From: Thiotrichales bacterium | Lineage (GTDB): Bacteria > Pseudomonadota > Gammaproteobacteria > JAABTG01 | DNA: 64,000 nt | Direction of reading: 5' to 3' | NCBI GenBank assembly: GCA_011389995.1 | Contig: JAABTG010000010.1 | Span: 1 to 64,000 of the forward strand | Shown here: in pieces, positions 49,424-58,864 of the stretch | Layout of the letters: each line of letters begins with the position of its first letter | Numbering within the stretch: the stretch's first letter is position 1 | Notes under the pieces: generated by a model | Seen by the model: the letters and a program-made list of their open reading frames with translations, nothing else | The model's database searches: none | What the model was told of the DNA's origin: nothing | Position numbers and translations under genes: made by a program

Positions 49424-50623
49424 ATGAATCCCCATCTCGCCCAACTCAAACCCTACCCCTTCGAGCGGCTGCGGCAACTCAAGGAGGGTACGTCGCCTCC
49501 CGCCGACCTTCCCCATATCGCCCTGTCCATAGGCGAACCCAAACACGCGCCACCCACCTTCGTGTTGGACGAGTTGATGGGGCATCTCCACGGCCTGGCC
49601 ACCTATCCCACCACCCGCGGCAGCGACGAGCTCCGGGAGGCCATAGCCCGCTGGGCCACCCGGCGTTTCCGGCTGTCCCCCGACAGCCTGGATCCCGGCC
49701 GCCATGTGCTGCCCGTGAGCGGCACCCGGGAGGCCCTGTTCGCCTTCGCCCAGGTGGTGGTGGACCGCAGCCGCGACCCGGCGGTGCTGATGCCCAATCC
49801 CTTCTACCAGATCTACGAAGGAGCGGCCATGCTGGCCGGCGCCCGCCCCGTCTATCTGGACTGCGACGCCGCCAACGGCTTCATTCCAGACTACGACGCG
49901 GTGCCCGAAGAGACATGGCGGCGTTGTGAGCTCCTCTATATCTGTTCCCCCGCCAATCCCACCGGTGCGGTGACCCCCCTGGAGACATTGCGCGACCTCG
50001 TCCGCAAGGCCCACCGTTACGACTTCGTGATTGCCGCCGACGAGTGCTACTCGGAGCTCTATCGGGACGAGGATGCCCCACCCCCCGGCCTGCTGGAGGC
50101 GGCCCACGGCATGGGAGTGCCGGACTTCGAGCGCTGCATCGCCTTTCACAGCCTGTCCAAGCGCTCCAACCTGCCGGGATTGCGGTCCGGTTTCGTTGCC
50201 GGCGATCCACGCCTCATGGAAGCCTTCTTCACCTACCGCACCTATCACGGTTGCTCCATGCCGCCCCCCACCCAGGCGGCGAGTATCCGCGCCTGGTCCG
50301 ACGAGGCCCACGTTGCCGACAACCGCGATTACTATCGGCGCAAGTTCGAGCGCGTGGTGGACATCCTGTCCCCGGTGATGGAGCTGGAATATCCTGCCGC
50401 GGCCTTCTACCTGTGGCCGCGCACCCCCGTGGACGATACGGTGTTCGCCCGCGGGTTGTTCGCCAGCCGCCATGTCACGGTACTGCCCGGCTCCTACCTG
50501 TCGCGGGAAACTGCCGCGGGCAACCCCGGCGCGGGCTATGTGCGCATGGCCCTGGTGGCGCCGCTGGAGGACTGTGTGGAGGCCGCAAACCGTATACGCG
50601 ACTACATCACCCACGAACTCTGA
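49424..50623 (+). CDS. dapC: N-succinyldiaminopimelate aminotransferase
   Basis: A 399-aa fold-type I PLP aminotransferase: [45 protein letters not shown], and the Lys in [16 protein letters not shown]. Proximity to dapD 70 bp downstream supports a role in the succinylase branch of lysine/DAP synthesis. ATG 49424 gives the family start [15 protein letters not shown]; there is no Shine-Dalgarno. Confidence 0.92.
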   Translation: MNPHLAQLKPYPFERLRQLKEGTSPPADLPHIALSIGEPKHAPPTFVLDELMGHLHGLATYPTTRGSDELREAIARWATRRFRLSPDSLDPGRHVLPVSGTREALFAFAQVVVDRSRDPAVLMPNPFYQIYEGAAMLAGARPVYLDCDAANGFIPDYDAVPEETWRRCELLYICSPANPTGAVTPLETLRDLVRKAHRYDFVIAADECYSELYRDEDAPPPGLLEAAHGMGVPDFERCIAFHSLSKRSNLPGLRSGFVAGDPRLMEAFFTYRTYHGCSMPPPTQAASIRAWSDEAHVADNRDYYRRKFERVVDILSPVMELEYPAAAFYLWPRTPVDDTVFARGLFASRHVTVLPGSYLSRETAAGNPGAGYVRMALVAPLEDCVEAANRIRDYITHEL

Positions 50624-50694
50624 TACCCCGCGGCGGTGGCCACCGCAACGCTATTCATCGTGAACATATCGTGAACATAGGGAGACAAAGCGCC

Positions 50695-51516
50695 ATGCAA
50701 GACACCAGAGCAACCATCGAAGAGGCCTTCGAGAACCGCGCGGACATCACCCCCCGCTCCGCCGGTACCCTGGTCAAGGAGGCCGTGGATGACGTCCTCG
50801 GTAAACTCGACCGTGGCGAGCTGCGGGTGGCGGAGAAGGTGGATGGCCAGTGGACCGTTCACCAATGGCTGAAGAAGGCGGTGCTGTTGTCCTTCCGGCT
50901 GACGGACAACGAGTTCATGAAGGGCGGATTCACCAACTACTTTGACAAGGTGCCGTCCAAGTATGCCGACTTCAACTCCAAGGACTTCCGCGAAACCGGA
51001 GTGCGTGTGGTGCCGCCGGCCTCGGCCCGCCGCGGTGCCTACATTGGCGAGGGCGTGGTGCTCATGCCCTCCTACGTGAATATCGGCGCCTACGTAGACA
51101 GCGGTACTATGGTGGACACCTGGGCCACCGTGGGGTCCTGTGCGCAGATCGGCAAGCATGTACATCTGTCGGGGGGCGTGGGCATCGGCGGCGTGCTGGA
51201 ACCCCTGCAGGCGAACCCCACCATCATCGAGGACAACTGCTTCATCGGCGCCCGCTCGGAGATCGTGGAAGGCGTCATCGTGGGTGAGGGCGCGGTGATC
51301 TCCATGGGCGTCTACATCGGTCAGAGCACCAAGATATACAACCGCGAAAGCGGCGAGATCACCTTCGGCGAGATACCGCCGGGAGCGGTGGTGGTGCCCG
51401 GCAACCTGCCTTCCAGCGATGGCCGTTACAGCCTCTACTGCGCCGTGATCATCAAGCAGGTGGATGAGAAGACCCGCAGCAAGGTGGGCATCAACGAGTT
51501 GCTGCGCAATATCTGA
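50695..51516 (+). CDS. dapD: Tetrahydrodipicolinate N-succinyltransferase
   Basis: A 273-aa left-handed beta-helix acyltransferase. A helical N-terminal domain is followed by hexapeptide repeats ([45 protein letters not shown]). It succinylates tetrahydrodipicolinate in DAP synthesis, supplying DapC. The ATG at 50695 follows GGGAGA. It ends before a strong terminator. Confidence 0.96.
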   Translation: MQDTRATIEEAFENRADITPRSAGTLVKEAVDDVLGKLDRGELRVAEKVDGQWTVHQWLKKAVLLSFRLTDNEFMKGGFTNYFDKVPSKYADFNSKDFRETGVRVVPPASARRGAYIGEGVVLMPSYVNIGAYVDSGTMVDTWATVGSCAQIGKHVHLSGGVGIGGVLEPLQANPTIIEDNCFIGARSEIVEGVIVGEGAVISMGVYIGQSTKIYNRESGEITFGEIPPGAVVVPGNLPSSDGRYSLYCAVIIKQVDEKTRSKVGINELLRNI

Positions 51517-51555
51517 CGAAACCTTCATCCCTTTCAGGGGAACGAAATCCGGGCG

Positions 51556-51587
51556 AAAAAAACGCGGGCCGAGGCCCGCGTTTTTTT
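51556..51587. terminator. Bidirectional terminator, dapD / HU-like gene
   Basis: A7-ACGCGGGCC / GGCCCGCGT-T7 hairpin between convergent genes. It has a T-run on both strands. Confidence 0.92.
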
Positions 51588-51602
51588 AGGAGCGAGACGC
51601 CC

Positions 51603-52166
51603 CTATTTTTCAGCCATTTCCTTCAATGCCTTCAACGGCATGACCTTCACGGTGGTGTGGGCAGGCTTCGCGGCGATCATGATCTCCTCGCCGGTAAAAG
51701 GATTGCGCCCCTTGCGTGCCTTGGTGGCCTTCTTCTTGACGGTGCGGATCTTGAGCAGACCAGGCAGGGTGAACTGGCCTGCGCTGCGTTTCTTGACATG
51801 ACGCTCGATGAGATTGCCGAGTTCGTTAAGAATGGCGCCCACATCCTGCTTGGATACCCCGGTACTCTCCGCAAGGCTCGTCACCAGCTGGGACTTGGAC
51901 ATGGGGTCCCGAATCGCGGTGGTGGGAGATGCCGACTTCGCTGCCGCCTTCTTGACCGGAGCGGTCTTGCGAACGGCAGCCTTCTTGGCCACCGGGCTGC
52001 GGCTGGCAGCCTTCTTCGGTGCAGCCTTCTTGGGGACTGCCTTCTTGGGGGCTGCCTTCTTGGGGGCTGCCTTCTTTGTGGCGGCCTTTTTCACCGGCGT
52101 GCCGGCAGCGGCCTTCTTCGTGGTTGCGCTCTTCCGAGCGGCCTTCTTGGGTGCGACTCGCGCCAT
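51603..52166 (-). CDS. HU-family DNA-binding protein with histone H1-like tail
   Basis: 187 aa in two parts. Residues 1 to about 88 are a Lys/Ala/Pro-rich tail with repeated KKAAP/KKAVP pentads, resembling eukaryotic H1 tails and bacterial AlgP/Hc1-type proteins. The rest is an HU domain: MSKSQLVTSLAESTGVSKQD, the DNA-arm region and GRNPFTGEEIMIAAKP. The N-terminal position of the tail is notable. ATG 52166 follows GAGGGAA. It is probably a nucleoid protein. The repeat-rich DNA can expand or contract in 15-bp steps without frameshift. Confidence 0.92.
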   Translation of the reverse strand: MARVAPKKAARKSATTKKAAAGTPVKKAATKKAAPKKAAPKKAVPKKAAPKKAASRSPVAKKAAVRKTAPVKKAAAKSASPTTAIRDPMSKSQLVTSLAESTGVSKQDVGAILNELGNLIERHVKKRSAGQFTLPGLLKIRTVKKKATKARKGRNPFTGEEIMIAAKPAHTTVKVMPLKALKEMAEK

Positions 52167-52411
52167 GACTTCCCTCGCTTGCGAATGTTCTGGTTTGGAC
52201 GATGGGGGGATAGGTAGCATAAAGAACGCAATGTTCTTATTTCATAAACAAGCGTAGCCACAAAGTGGGTCACACTCAATACTTTATGATAAAAAAATAA
52301 CAAACTTGTTTGATAAAACAGCTTAAGTTGCGAATACGGCAATGAAAGATCCATCCATGCTGACACCCGGGGCGAGCCTGTCCCCGCACCCAGACAACGA
52401 CGGAGCATCAT
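52167..52411. promoter_or_regulatory. AT-rich divergent regulatory region with palindromes
   Basis: Strikingly AT-rich against the GC-rich background. It contains AAGAAC-GCAAT-GTTCTT (52222-52238), about 55 bp before the HU-like start, and the 12-bp palindrome CAAACTTGTTTG (52301-52312). It separates the HU-like gene from the ArsC/YffB-like gene. Confidence 0.5.
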
Positions 52412-52774
52412 GTGACGATTCTTTATGGCATAACCAACTGCAATACCGTGAGGAAAGCGAAGAAATGGCTGGATGCCAACCATGTCCCTTACACCTTTCA
52501 TGATTACCGGGAACAAGGCCTGACACCGGCGCTGCTGGCCGAATGGTATACAAAGGTGAGATGGCAGCGACTGCTGAACAAACGCAGCCGTGCCTGGCGG
52601 GAGATCGAAGGGGCCGAGGACAAGGAACTCGACGAGCACACCGCCACCGCACTCATGGTGCGTAATCCCACTCTCATCAAACGGCCGGTGCTCATCCACG
52701 GCGAGGGCATTGAAGTGGGGTTCGATGAAGAGGCCTACCGACGCCTGCTGGGCCTGCAGGCGCCGGGCACATGA
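52412..52774 (+). CDS. ArsC/Spx-family protein (YffB-like)
   Basis: A 120-aa thioredoxin-fold protein: ILYGITNCNTVRKAKKWLD with a single N-terminal Cys, then HDYREQGLT, NKRSRAWREI, NPTLIKRPVLI and VGFDEEAYR. It matches the YffB subgroup rather than true arsenate reductases, and no ars genes are nearby. YffB-type genes often sit by dap genes, as here. GTG 52412 follows CGGAG. Confidence 0.88.
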   Translation: MTILYGITNCNTVRKAKKWLDANHVPYTFHDYREQGLTPALLAEWYTKVRWQRLLNKRSRAWREIEGAEDKELDEHTATALMVRNPTLIKRPVLIHGEGIEVGFDEEAYRRLLGLQAPGT

Positions 52775-52837
52775 CGGGTCTCGCCGCTGCGGTGCTTCAT
52801 GCACCAGGCAGGCGTCCCCTATGATGGGACGAGGTCG

Positions 52838-53284
52838 TCACATGGTCTTCCACGTCCCGTCGCTCTGCCTGCAGGCAGTACCCGTCACGGTCTCCTTGCG
52901 GCCATCGATCCAGGCATCCATGGAATAATCGCGACAGGGTCCGCTGGCGGTTTCATAGGTGCGCTCGGGAGTCATTCTGTAAGCGGCATCGTGGTCCGGA
53001 TTCTCCCAGGCCACGGTGCGGCCCGTGGGCGTGGTCTCCAGGGTGCGTTGGGCACGCAGGCGGTCGGTCCGGTCCATGGAGCGTCCCACACTGCCACCGA
53101 TGAGGGCGCCGGCGATGGCGCCGGCCACCATGGCCACGTCACGTCCCGAGCCGCCGCCCACCTCGGAGCCCAGCACGCCACCAAGGACCCCGCCCACCAC
53201 GCTTCCGGTTCTCTCGTTACTGGTCTCGCATCCACTCACCAGCACCAGGCTCGCGATCACCGACACTGCTAGTATTCGTCTCAT
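52838..53284 (-). CDS. Glycine-zipper outer-membrane lipoprotein (17-kDa antigen/SlyB-like)
   Basis: 148 aa. Lipoprotein signal MRRILAVSVIASLVLVSGC with lipobox LVSGC (Cys19). A glycine-zipper double helix follows (GSVVGGVLGGVLGSEVGGG; VAGAIAGALIGGSVG). The C-terminal conserved region has RTYETASGPCRDY, IDGRKETVTGTACR and QSDGTWK, typical of the surface-antigen 2 family. It is probably an outer-membrane stress-linked lipoprotein, processed by LspA. Confidence 0.9.
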   Translation of the reverse strand: MRRILAVSVIASLVLVSGCETSNERTGSVVGGVLGGVLGSEVGGGSGRDVAMVAGAIAGALIGGSVGRSMDRTDRLRAQRTLETTPTGRTVAWENPDHDAAYRMTPERTYETASGPCRDYSMDAWIDGRKETVTGTACRQSDGTWKTM

Positions 53285-53343
53285 GGCATGATTCCTCGGG
53301 GTTGCCGTCGCCCCCGGGGGGCGACGATGGTTCAACGGCATGG

Positions 53344-53510
53344 TTAGGGAAGCGCTGAACAATTCAGCGCTTCCCGTGCGGCCCAGGGACGGGCCGCCGC
53401 ATCAATCGCGTAAGCGATTGAAATGCGTGAGCCTGGTCCGGGCATGTACCGGACCAGGCGAGGCTGATTTACTCCAGCATGGATTAAATCAGCATTTCCT
53501 TAGGGGAAAT
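53344..53510. repeat. Structured intergenic repeat, copy 2 (multi-hairpin)
   Basis: A run of five near-perfect hairpins. (1) GGGAAGCGCTGAA-CAA-TTCAGCGCTTCCC at 53347-53375. (2) TCAATCGC-GTAA-GCGATTGA. (3) CCTGGTCCGG-7-CCGGACCAGG. (4) GCTGATTTA (53463-53471) / TAAATCAGC (53485-53493). (5) ATTTCC/GGAAAT ending at 53510. It shares its middle with copy 1 at 45.7 kb, same orientation. It lies between the glycine-zipper lipoprotein and AsmA genes and codes for no supported protein. Confidence 0.85.
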
Positions 53511-53659
53511 GATAAAGCGCCGGCACGGCCATCGACAGGCCGGCCCCCGCAATCCCTCGACCGTTCCACCTGTGGTTGAAGTCTGGGAAGGTATCGACAA
53601 ACTGGACACCGGGGCCGCACGCGCGTTCCCTGGATGGCGCCACCGTGGGAGGTTAGCCC

Positions 53660-56626
53660 ATGCGCAAGTTCATCGCGCGAATCGTGGTCACAATACTGGT
53701 GTTGTCTTTGATGGCCGGCGTCTTCGTCGCCACTGTCCCCCTGTGGGCCGACATGGAGCGGGTCAAGGCATACGCATCGGACGCCGTCCTCGAGGCCACC
53801 GGCAAGGAACTGGTACTGGGCGGCAGCCTCTCCTTCACCCTTTTTCCATGGCTCGGTGTCGAGGCGCGGGACGTGAGCCTCAGGGATCCCGCGTCCGGTG
53901 CCCTGCTGGCCGACACCCGCCGGGCCCTCATCAGGGTCCGCCTCCTTGCCCTGCTCCGCCAGCGCATCGAAGCAGACACCCTGACCCTCGACGACCTCTC
54001 CATCCACGTGGTGCGCTACGCCGATGGCACCACCAACTGGGATCTGCCGGCGACGGATGAGGGACCGGCCCCAGGCGGCGGGTCAGCCCTCTCCTACACC
54101 CTGGCGGGGATCCATGTGGAAGACGCCTCGGTCATCCTCGATGACCACGTCACGGGCCGGGAGATCACCATTCGTGACGTGACCCTGGCCACCGGTGCCA
54201 TCGCGGCGACCTCCCCCATCGCCGTGCGACTGTCCGGTACCGCCACCGGCATCCCCATGACGGAAACGACGGAGTTGGACCTCACCGCCAGCATCCGCCC
54301 CGGCACCCCGCAACTGCGGGTCGACGTGGACGCCCTGCGGCTCGTACTCCATCAGACGGATCCCCAGGGCACCCCGGCGGTGTTGCGGGCCGAAACTCGG
54401 GGCGTGTTGTTCTGGAACCACGCCGAGCCGGCCCTGGGCGTACAGAGGCAGACCCTCACCGTGACAGGCCGGGCGCCGGCCCTCGGTTGGAATCGCATCG
54501 AGGCCGGACTCGACCTGCAGACGGCACGTTTCATCCCCGGCGCCACGGCGACGGTGGAGGCCCTGGAAGTGCGGGGCGAGGGCTCCTTCGGCTCGCCGCC
54601 GGTGAGCACGGAGTTCCGGCTATGGGGCGAGGCGAGAGCGACACCCGCCGAATCGAAGCTCATCCTGCGGGATGGCGGTATGGAGGTGAAGGGCCTGGCG
54701 GCGGAATGGCTACGTCTGGCGGACGCCGATCTGTCATGGGAAGGCGACCTCCACTTGGATGGCGCCAATGGCCAGGCGCGCCTTACCCTGCGCTCCGCGA
54801 CGGCCACCCTGGACACCCGCGGTCCCACCGCCACCACGCAGTTTTCCCTGGGGGCCGGCACCCTGCAGGCAGACCTGGGAAGCGGTGAGACAGTCCTCGA
54901 CGTCCCCCGGGTGACCCTGTCCACCACCGCGCCCGGCCTCGGCCTGAAACGTGTCGATGCCGTCCTCGGCGGCCCCATTCACGGCGGGCCATCCGTCTTT
55001 CGGGTGCCCCGCTTCCAGGCCGATGCGGTGTTCGCCGCCGCAGCGGATACTGCTCCGGCCATCGACGGCACCCTCGCCCTTCGCGGCGCCCTGAACCTCG
55101 AAGGGGGGCAACTGTGCCTGCCGGGCCTGGCGTCGTCTTTCGACCTCGCAGACACCAGCCGCAGACTCAAGGCCACGGGCAGCCTGAGTGGGGACGTGGA
55201 TATCGGCCTCGATGGACCGCGGATCGCCCTCTCCGGCCTCAGCGCCGGGGCGGCCGTCGACGGTCCCACCCTGCCGGCCACCATGGCCCTCACTCTTGCC
55301 GGAGACGGTCACGCCGACATGGCGGCCCAGACCCTGGTGGCGGAGGGACTCACCTTGCAGGCCCTCGGCGTGGAGGCGAGGGTATCGGTACGGGGCGAGC
55401 ATATCCTCGAGGGCGCCAGCTGGAGCGGTGCCTTGGTCACCGACCGCTTCGATCCCCGCGAGGTGTTGCCGGCGGCGGGCCTGCGGCTACCGCCCCTGGC
55501 GGACCCCACGGCCCTCAGTTCCCTCAGCATTCAAGGCGCCTTCAGCACCACCCCCACGGCCGCGAATCTCAACACCCTGGATATCCGCCTCGATGACAGC
55601 CGCATCCGCGGCCGCCTCGACGTCACCCACGGCGGCCCGACCCGCGCCGACTTCATGCTGGACATCGATGCCATGGACGTGGACCGCTACATGCCGCGGC
55701 CCGGCGGCCGGGACGAGGAGGCGGCCTCGGCGGTGGCGGCGGGCGCCGCCCTGGTACCCATGCTGCCCCGTGACCTTGGGGTGGCCGGAAGGCTCGCCGT
55801 CGGCGACCTGCGATTCCAGCGCCTGCACACCACCGACGTCGAGGCGAGGCTGGAGTTGGCGGGCGGTGTGCTGCGCATCGCCCCCCTGGCCGCCCGCATG
55901 TACGGCGGCGAGGTAACCCAGGACATCATGCTCGACACCTCCGGGCCCATCCCGCGGGCGCGCTTCACCATGGATGCCCGCGCCATCGACGTGGCCCCCC
56001 TGCTGGCGGATCTCCAGGGCCAGGCCCGGCTCGCCGGTACCGGCACGGTGACGGTGGAACTGGAATCGACGGGGGTGGACGAGGTGGAAATGACCGCCAG
56101 CCTCGACGGCCGGGGCGCCTTCGACCTGCGGGACGGGGCCGTCAAGGGCATCAACATCGCCCGCCTCCTGCGCCAGGCCGAGGCCGCGGTGAGTGGTAAG
56201 CCATTACCCGCCGGCGAATCCCTGCAAACGGATTTCACGGCCCTCACCGGCACCTTCACCATCGACAACGGCCAACTGCGCAATGAGGATCTCGACGGCA
56301 AGTCCCCCCTCCTGCGGGTCAGGGGCCGGGGCGGTGCCAACCTGGTGACGCGGCGCCTCGACTACCGTCTAGACACCTCCCTGGTGGCCACCACCGAGGG
56401 CCAGGGCGGCCGGGAGGTGGGCGAACTGCGGGAGGTCACCATACCCATCACCTTCTCCGGCACCTTCGCCGAACCCACCTATTCCCTCGACCCGGGTCGC
56501 CTCGTGGTGGAACGGGCGAAGCAGGCGGTGCAGCGCAAGCTGGAGGAGCGACTGCAGCGCAAGCCGGGGGACGGCCTGGAGGACCAGATAAAGCAACGAC
56601 TGCTGGAGGGGCTGCTCGGGAGATAG
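53660..56626 (+). CDS. AsmA-family inner-membrane protein
   Basis: 988 aa. An N-terminal signal-anchor (FIARIVVTILVLSLMAGVF) precedes the AsmA N-terminal domain, with FTLFPWLGVEARDVSLRD and LLALLRQRIEADTLTLDDL. Long beta-rich repeats fill the middle. A conserved AsmA_2 end carries TGTVTVELESTG, GRGAFDLRDGAVKGINIARLL, NGQLRNEDLDGKSPLLRVRG and RLDYRLDTSLVAT. It belongs to the bridge-like lipid-transfer family spanning the periplasm. ATG 53660 follows GGGAGGT at 8 nt. Confidence 0.93.
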   Translation: MRKFIARIVVTILVLSLMAGVFVATVPLWADMERVKAYASDAVLEATGKELVLGGSLSFTLFPWLGVEARDVSLRDPASGALLADTRRALIRVRLLALLRQRIEADTLTLDDLSIHVVRYADGTTNWDLPATDEGPAPGGGSALSYTLAGIHVEDASVILDDHVTGREITIRDVTLATGAIAATSPIAVRLSGTATGIPMTETTELDLTASIRPGTPQLRVDVDALRLVLHQTDPQGTPAVLRAETRGVLFWNHAEPALGVQRQTLTVTGRAPALGWNRIEAGLDLQTARFIPGATATVEALEVRGEGSFGSPPVSTEFRLWGEARATPAESKLILRDGGMEVKGLAAEWLRLADADLSWEGDLHLDGANGQARLTLRSATATLDTRGPTATTQFSLGAGTLQADLGSGETVLDVPRVTLSTTAPGLGLKRVDAVLGGPIHGGPSVFRVPRFQADAVFAAAADTAPAIDGTLALRGALNLEGGQLCLPGLASSFDLADTSRRLKATGSLSGDVDIGLDGPRIALSGLSAGAAVDGPTLPATMALTLAGDGHADMAAQTLVAEGLTLQALGVEARVSVRGEHILEGASWSGALVTDRFDPREVLPAAGLRLPPLADPTALSSLSIQGAFSTTPTAANLNTLDIRLDDSRIRGRLDVTHGGPTRADFMLDIDAMDVDRYMPRPGGRDEEAASAVAAGAALVPMLPRDLGVAGRLAVGDLRFQRLHTTDVEARLELAGGVLRIAPLAARMYGGEVTQDIMLDTSGPIPRARFTMDARAIDVAPLLADLQGQARLAGTGTVTVELESTGVDEVEMTASLDGRGAFDLRDGAVKGINIARLLRQAEAAVSGKPLPAGESLQTDFTALTGTFTIDNGQLRNEDLDGKSPLLRVRGRGGANLVTRRLDYRLDTSLVATTEGQGGREVGELREVTIPITFSGTFAEPTYSLDPGRLVVERAKQAVQRKLEERLQRKPGDGLEDQIKQRLLEGLLGR

Positions 56627-56670
56627 GCCATCCATGGCGCCATGGACGGCAGTGACGCCCGTCCGCGGCG

Positions 56671-57513
56671 TCAGTCGCCTGCCGCCATGATGGCCAGGGC
56701 CACCTCCATGGCGTCGCGGTTGGCGGCCACGTCGTGGACCCGAAACAGCTTAACCCCGGCCATCACCCCCATCACCGTGGTGGCGGCGGTGGCGATGACC
56801 CGCTCGTCGGCGCGATGGCGCCCCGTGACCTTGCCGAGGAAGGACTTGCGGCTGGCGCCCAGCAGCAGCGGATAGGGCCCCGCCGTCAGCTCCGCGAGGC
56901 GGGCCATGAGGCGGGCGTTGTGCTCCACCTTCTTGCCGAAACCGATGCCGGGGTCGAGGATGATGCGCTCCCGCGCCACGCCGGCCGCCTCGGCGGCCCC
57001 CGCCCGTTCCAGCAGGAAGGCCCGCACCTCCGCCACCACGTCGCCATAGGCGGGGGCCTGCTGCATGGTGGCCGGGTCCCCCTGCATATGCATGAGGACC
57101 AGCGGCACCCCGGCCGCGGCCGCCACCTCCAGCAGCCTGGGGTCATCCCGGCCCGCCGCCACGTCGTTGACCATGTCCGCACCGGCCTCGATGGCCCGCG
57201 CCGCCACCTCGGCCAGGGTGGTATCGATGCTGATGGAGCACGCCGCGGGCAGCTCCCGGCGCAAGCGGGCGATGATGCCCTCCACCCGACGGATCTGCTC
57301 CGCCGCGGGCACCCGTTGAGACCCCGGGCGGGTGGACTCGCCACCCACGTCGATGATGTCCGCCCCCTCCTCGGCCATCCGCAGCCCCTGCTCCACCGCC
57401 ACGGCCTCGCCGGTATAGCGCCCGCCGTCCGAGAAGCTGTCCGGCGTGACGTTGAGGATCCCCATGATGAGGGGCGAACTGAATCCCGCGGCAATGGCGT
57501 CTTCGATCAACAT
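56671..57513 (-). CDS. folP: Dihydropteroate synthase
   Basis: A 280-aa TIM-barrel folate enzyme and the target of sulfonamides. It has GILNVTPDSFSDGG, IIDVGGESTRPGS, ADMVNDVAAG, LMHMQGDP, DPGIGFGKKVEHN and GASRKSFLG. It is not next to ftsH or glmM as in E. coli. It is monocistronic here, convergent with AsmA. Confidence 0.95.
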   Translation of the reverse strand: MLIEDAIAAGFSSPLIMGILNVTPDSFSDGGRYTGEAVAVEQGLRMAEEGADIIDVGGESTRPGSQRVPAAEQIRRVEGIIARLRRELPAACSISIDTTLAEVAARAIEAGADMVNDVAAGRDDPRLLEVAAAAGVPLVLMHMQGDPATMQQAPAYGDVVAEVRAFLLERAGAAEAAGVARERIILDPGIGFGKKVEHNARLMARLAELTAGPYPLLLGASRKSFLGKVTGRHRADERVIATAATTVMGVMAGVKLFRVHDVAANRDAMEVALAIMAAGD

Positions 57514-57701
57514 GGGTCCCCTGGTGGTGTTCGGCAGGCGCCCTATTGTGACCGAGGCCCCGGGCTGCCGGCAAAGAGTGCGGCATTGGGAGCGGCCTGA
57601 ATTCGTGCTATTCGTTCGCAGATGGCCGGGGCGTCTCCGGAGTGCCCGGCCCGACCCGGCATCCCGGGCCGGGCACCGTCAATGGGTCCGTGACCTTCCG
57701 G

Positions 57702-58211
57702 CTACTTCGCGTCCACGGTGATCCGCCGACGCCGGCGGGCTCCGGTCTTGGGCAATTCCAGACTCAGGACCCCTTTGTCGTAGGAGGCCCTGGCCTCGGA
57801 GGCGTCCACTTCATCGGGCAGCGGTATGGTGCGCTCGAACCGGCCGTAGGCACACTCGGTCATGTAGTAGCGCCCGTCGCGACGCTCCCGTTCCACCCGT
57901 TTCTCGCCACGCACCACCAGGTAGCCGTCCACCAACTCTATATCCAGGTCCTCCTTGTCCAGCCCCGGGGCCTCCAGGCGAACCCGGATGCCGTCGTCGT
58001 CATCGAAGACCTCCGCGGCCAATACGCCCCAGCCGGTGCTGCGCGGCTCGAGCGCGCCGCCGGGCTCTGACCCGCCGGGATGACCGGGCCTGAAGCGGGT
58101 GATGGCCCCGGCGGCCCGCCGGTACAATCTGTTCCAGCCGTCCGCCATGCCTTCCCAGGCCTCAACCAGCCCTTCGCGTAAACCTTTCTGTAACTGGTGC
58201 ATTGCCGTCAT
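57702..58211 (-). CDS. Small heat-shock protein (Hsp20 family)
   Basis: 169 aa. A variable N-terminal arm (about 75 residues) precedes the alpha-crystallin domain: IRVRLEAPGLDKEDLDIELVDG, VVRGEKRVERE and ASYDKGVLSLELPK. A C-terminal ITV could act as the IxI/V docking motif. ATG 58211 follows a perfect AGGAGG at 9 nt. A heat-shock -10 lies about 70 bp upstream. Confidence 0.93.
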   Translation of the reverse strand: MTAMHQLQKGLREGLVEAWEGMADGWNRLYRRAAGAITRFRPGHPGGSEPGGALEPRSTGWGVLAAEVFDDDDGIRVRLEAPGLDKEDLDIELVDGYLVVRGEKRVERERRDGRYYMTECAYGRFERTIPLPDEVDASEARASYDKGVLSLELPKTGARRRRRITVDAK

Positions 58212-58283
58212 GTCTTGCTTCCTCCTGTTCACTCTCCGGATGCCCCATGAACACAACCGCAATGGGCAATCCGAGGCCTCATT

Positions 58284-58291
58284 AGATGGGG
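58284..58291 (-). promoter_or_regulatory. Possible sigma32 -10 element of the Hsp20 gene
   Basis: On the minus strand CCCCATCT fits the sigma32 -10 consensus CCCCATNT exactly. No convincing CTTGAA lies at the right distance, so only half the promoter is supported. Confidence 0.3.
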
Positions 58292-58435
58292 CCTCCTAAC
58301 CCTGAAACTGTAGGCATCGGTGGTGAATTCAAGGGCGCCACCGCGGTCCCGGACGGTGCGCGTCTGCGGGCCGCCAGGTGGGGTCGGGAGACGGCGCCGG
58401 GCCCGCAGGTTGTCGACTTGACGGCGGATCGCCCC

Positions 58436-58864
58436 TCAGCATTGCTCCCAGGGCAGGCCGGCGTGGCGCCACCCCCCCTGGGTGCTGCGGTGATGGTTCT
58501 CGTCCAGTTCCCCCTCGAAACCCTCGTCCACATGGTAGACGTCCTGCAAGCCGGCCTCCCTCAACACCCTGCCGGCCTCCAGGGAGCGCTTGCCACTGCG
58601 ACAGATGAGGATGATGGGCACACAGCCCTCACCGGCGGTGCATGTGGCGCCTCCCAGCAGCACCTTGCGCACCTCCGCCGCGAAGTGGGGGTTCACCACC
58701 CACTCCGGCTCGTCGATCCAGGGTACATGCACCGCCCCCGAGGGATGCCCCACGAACAGATATTCCATGGTGGAGCGGATATCGATGAGGACCGCACTGG
58801 GGTCCTGCTGGATGATGGCCCATGCCTGCTTGGGGCTCAGCGCCTTGATATCCTGCTCGTTCAT
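58436..58864 (-). CDS. Cytoplasmic rhodanese-like protein
   Basis: 142 aa, a single rhodanese domain: LIDIRSTMEYLFVGHPSGAVHVPW and active loop LICRSGKRSLEAG with the catalytic Cys. The C-terminal extension FEGELDENHHRSTQGGWR is typical of a subgroup of stand-alone rhodaneses. Its start overlaps the stop of the hemerythrin-like gene as ATGA, so the two are coupled. Confidence 0.9.
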   Translation of the reverse strand: MNEQDIKALSPKQAWAIIQQDPSAVLIDIRSTMEYLFVGHPSGAVHVPWIDEPEWVVNPHFAAEVRKVLLGGATCTAGEGCVPIILICRSGKRSLEAGRVLREAGLQDVYHVDEGFEGELDENHHRSTQGGWRHAGLPWEQC

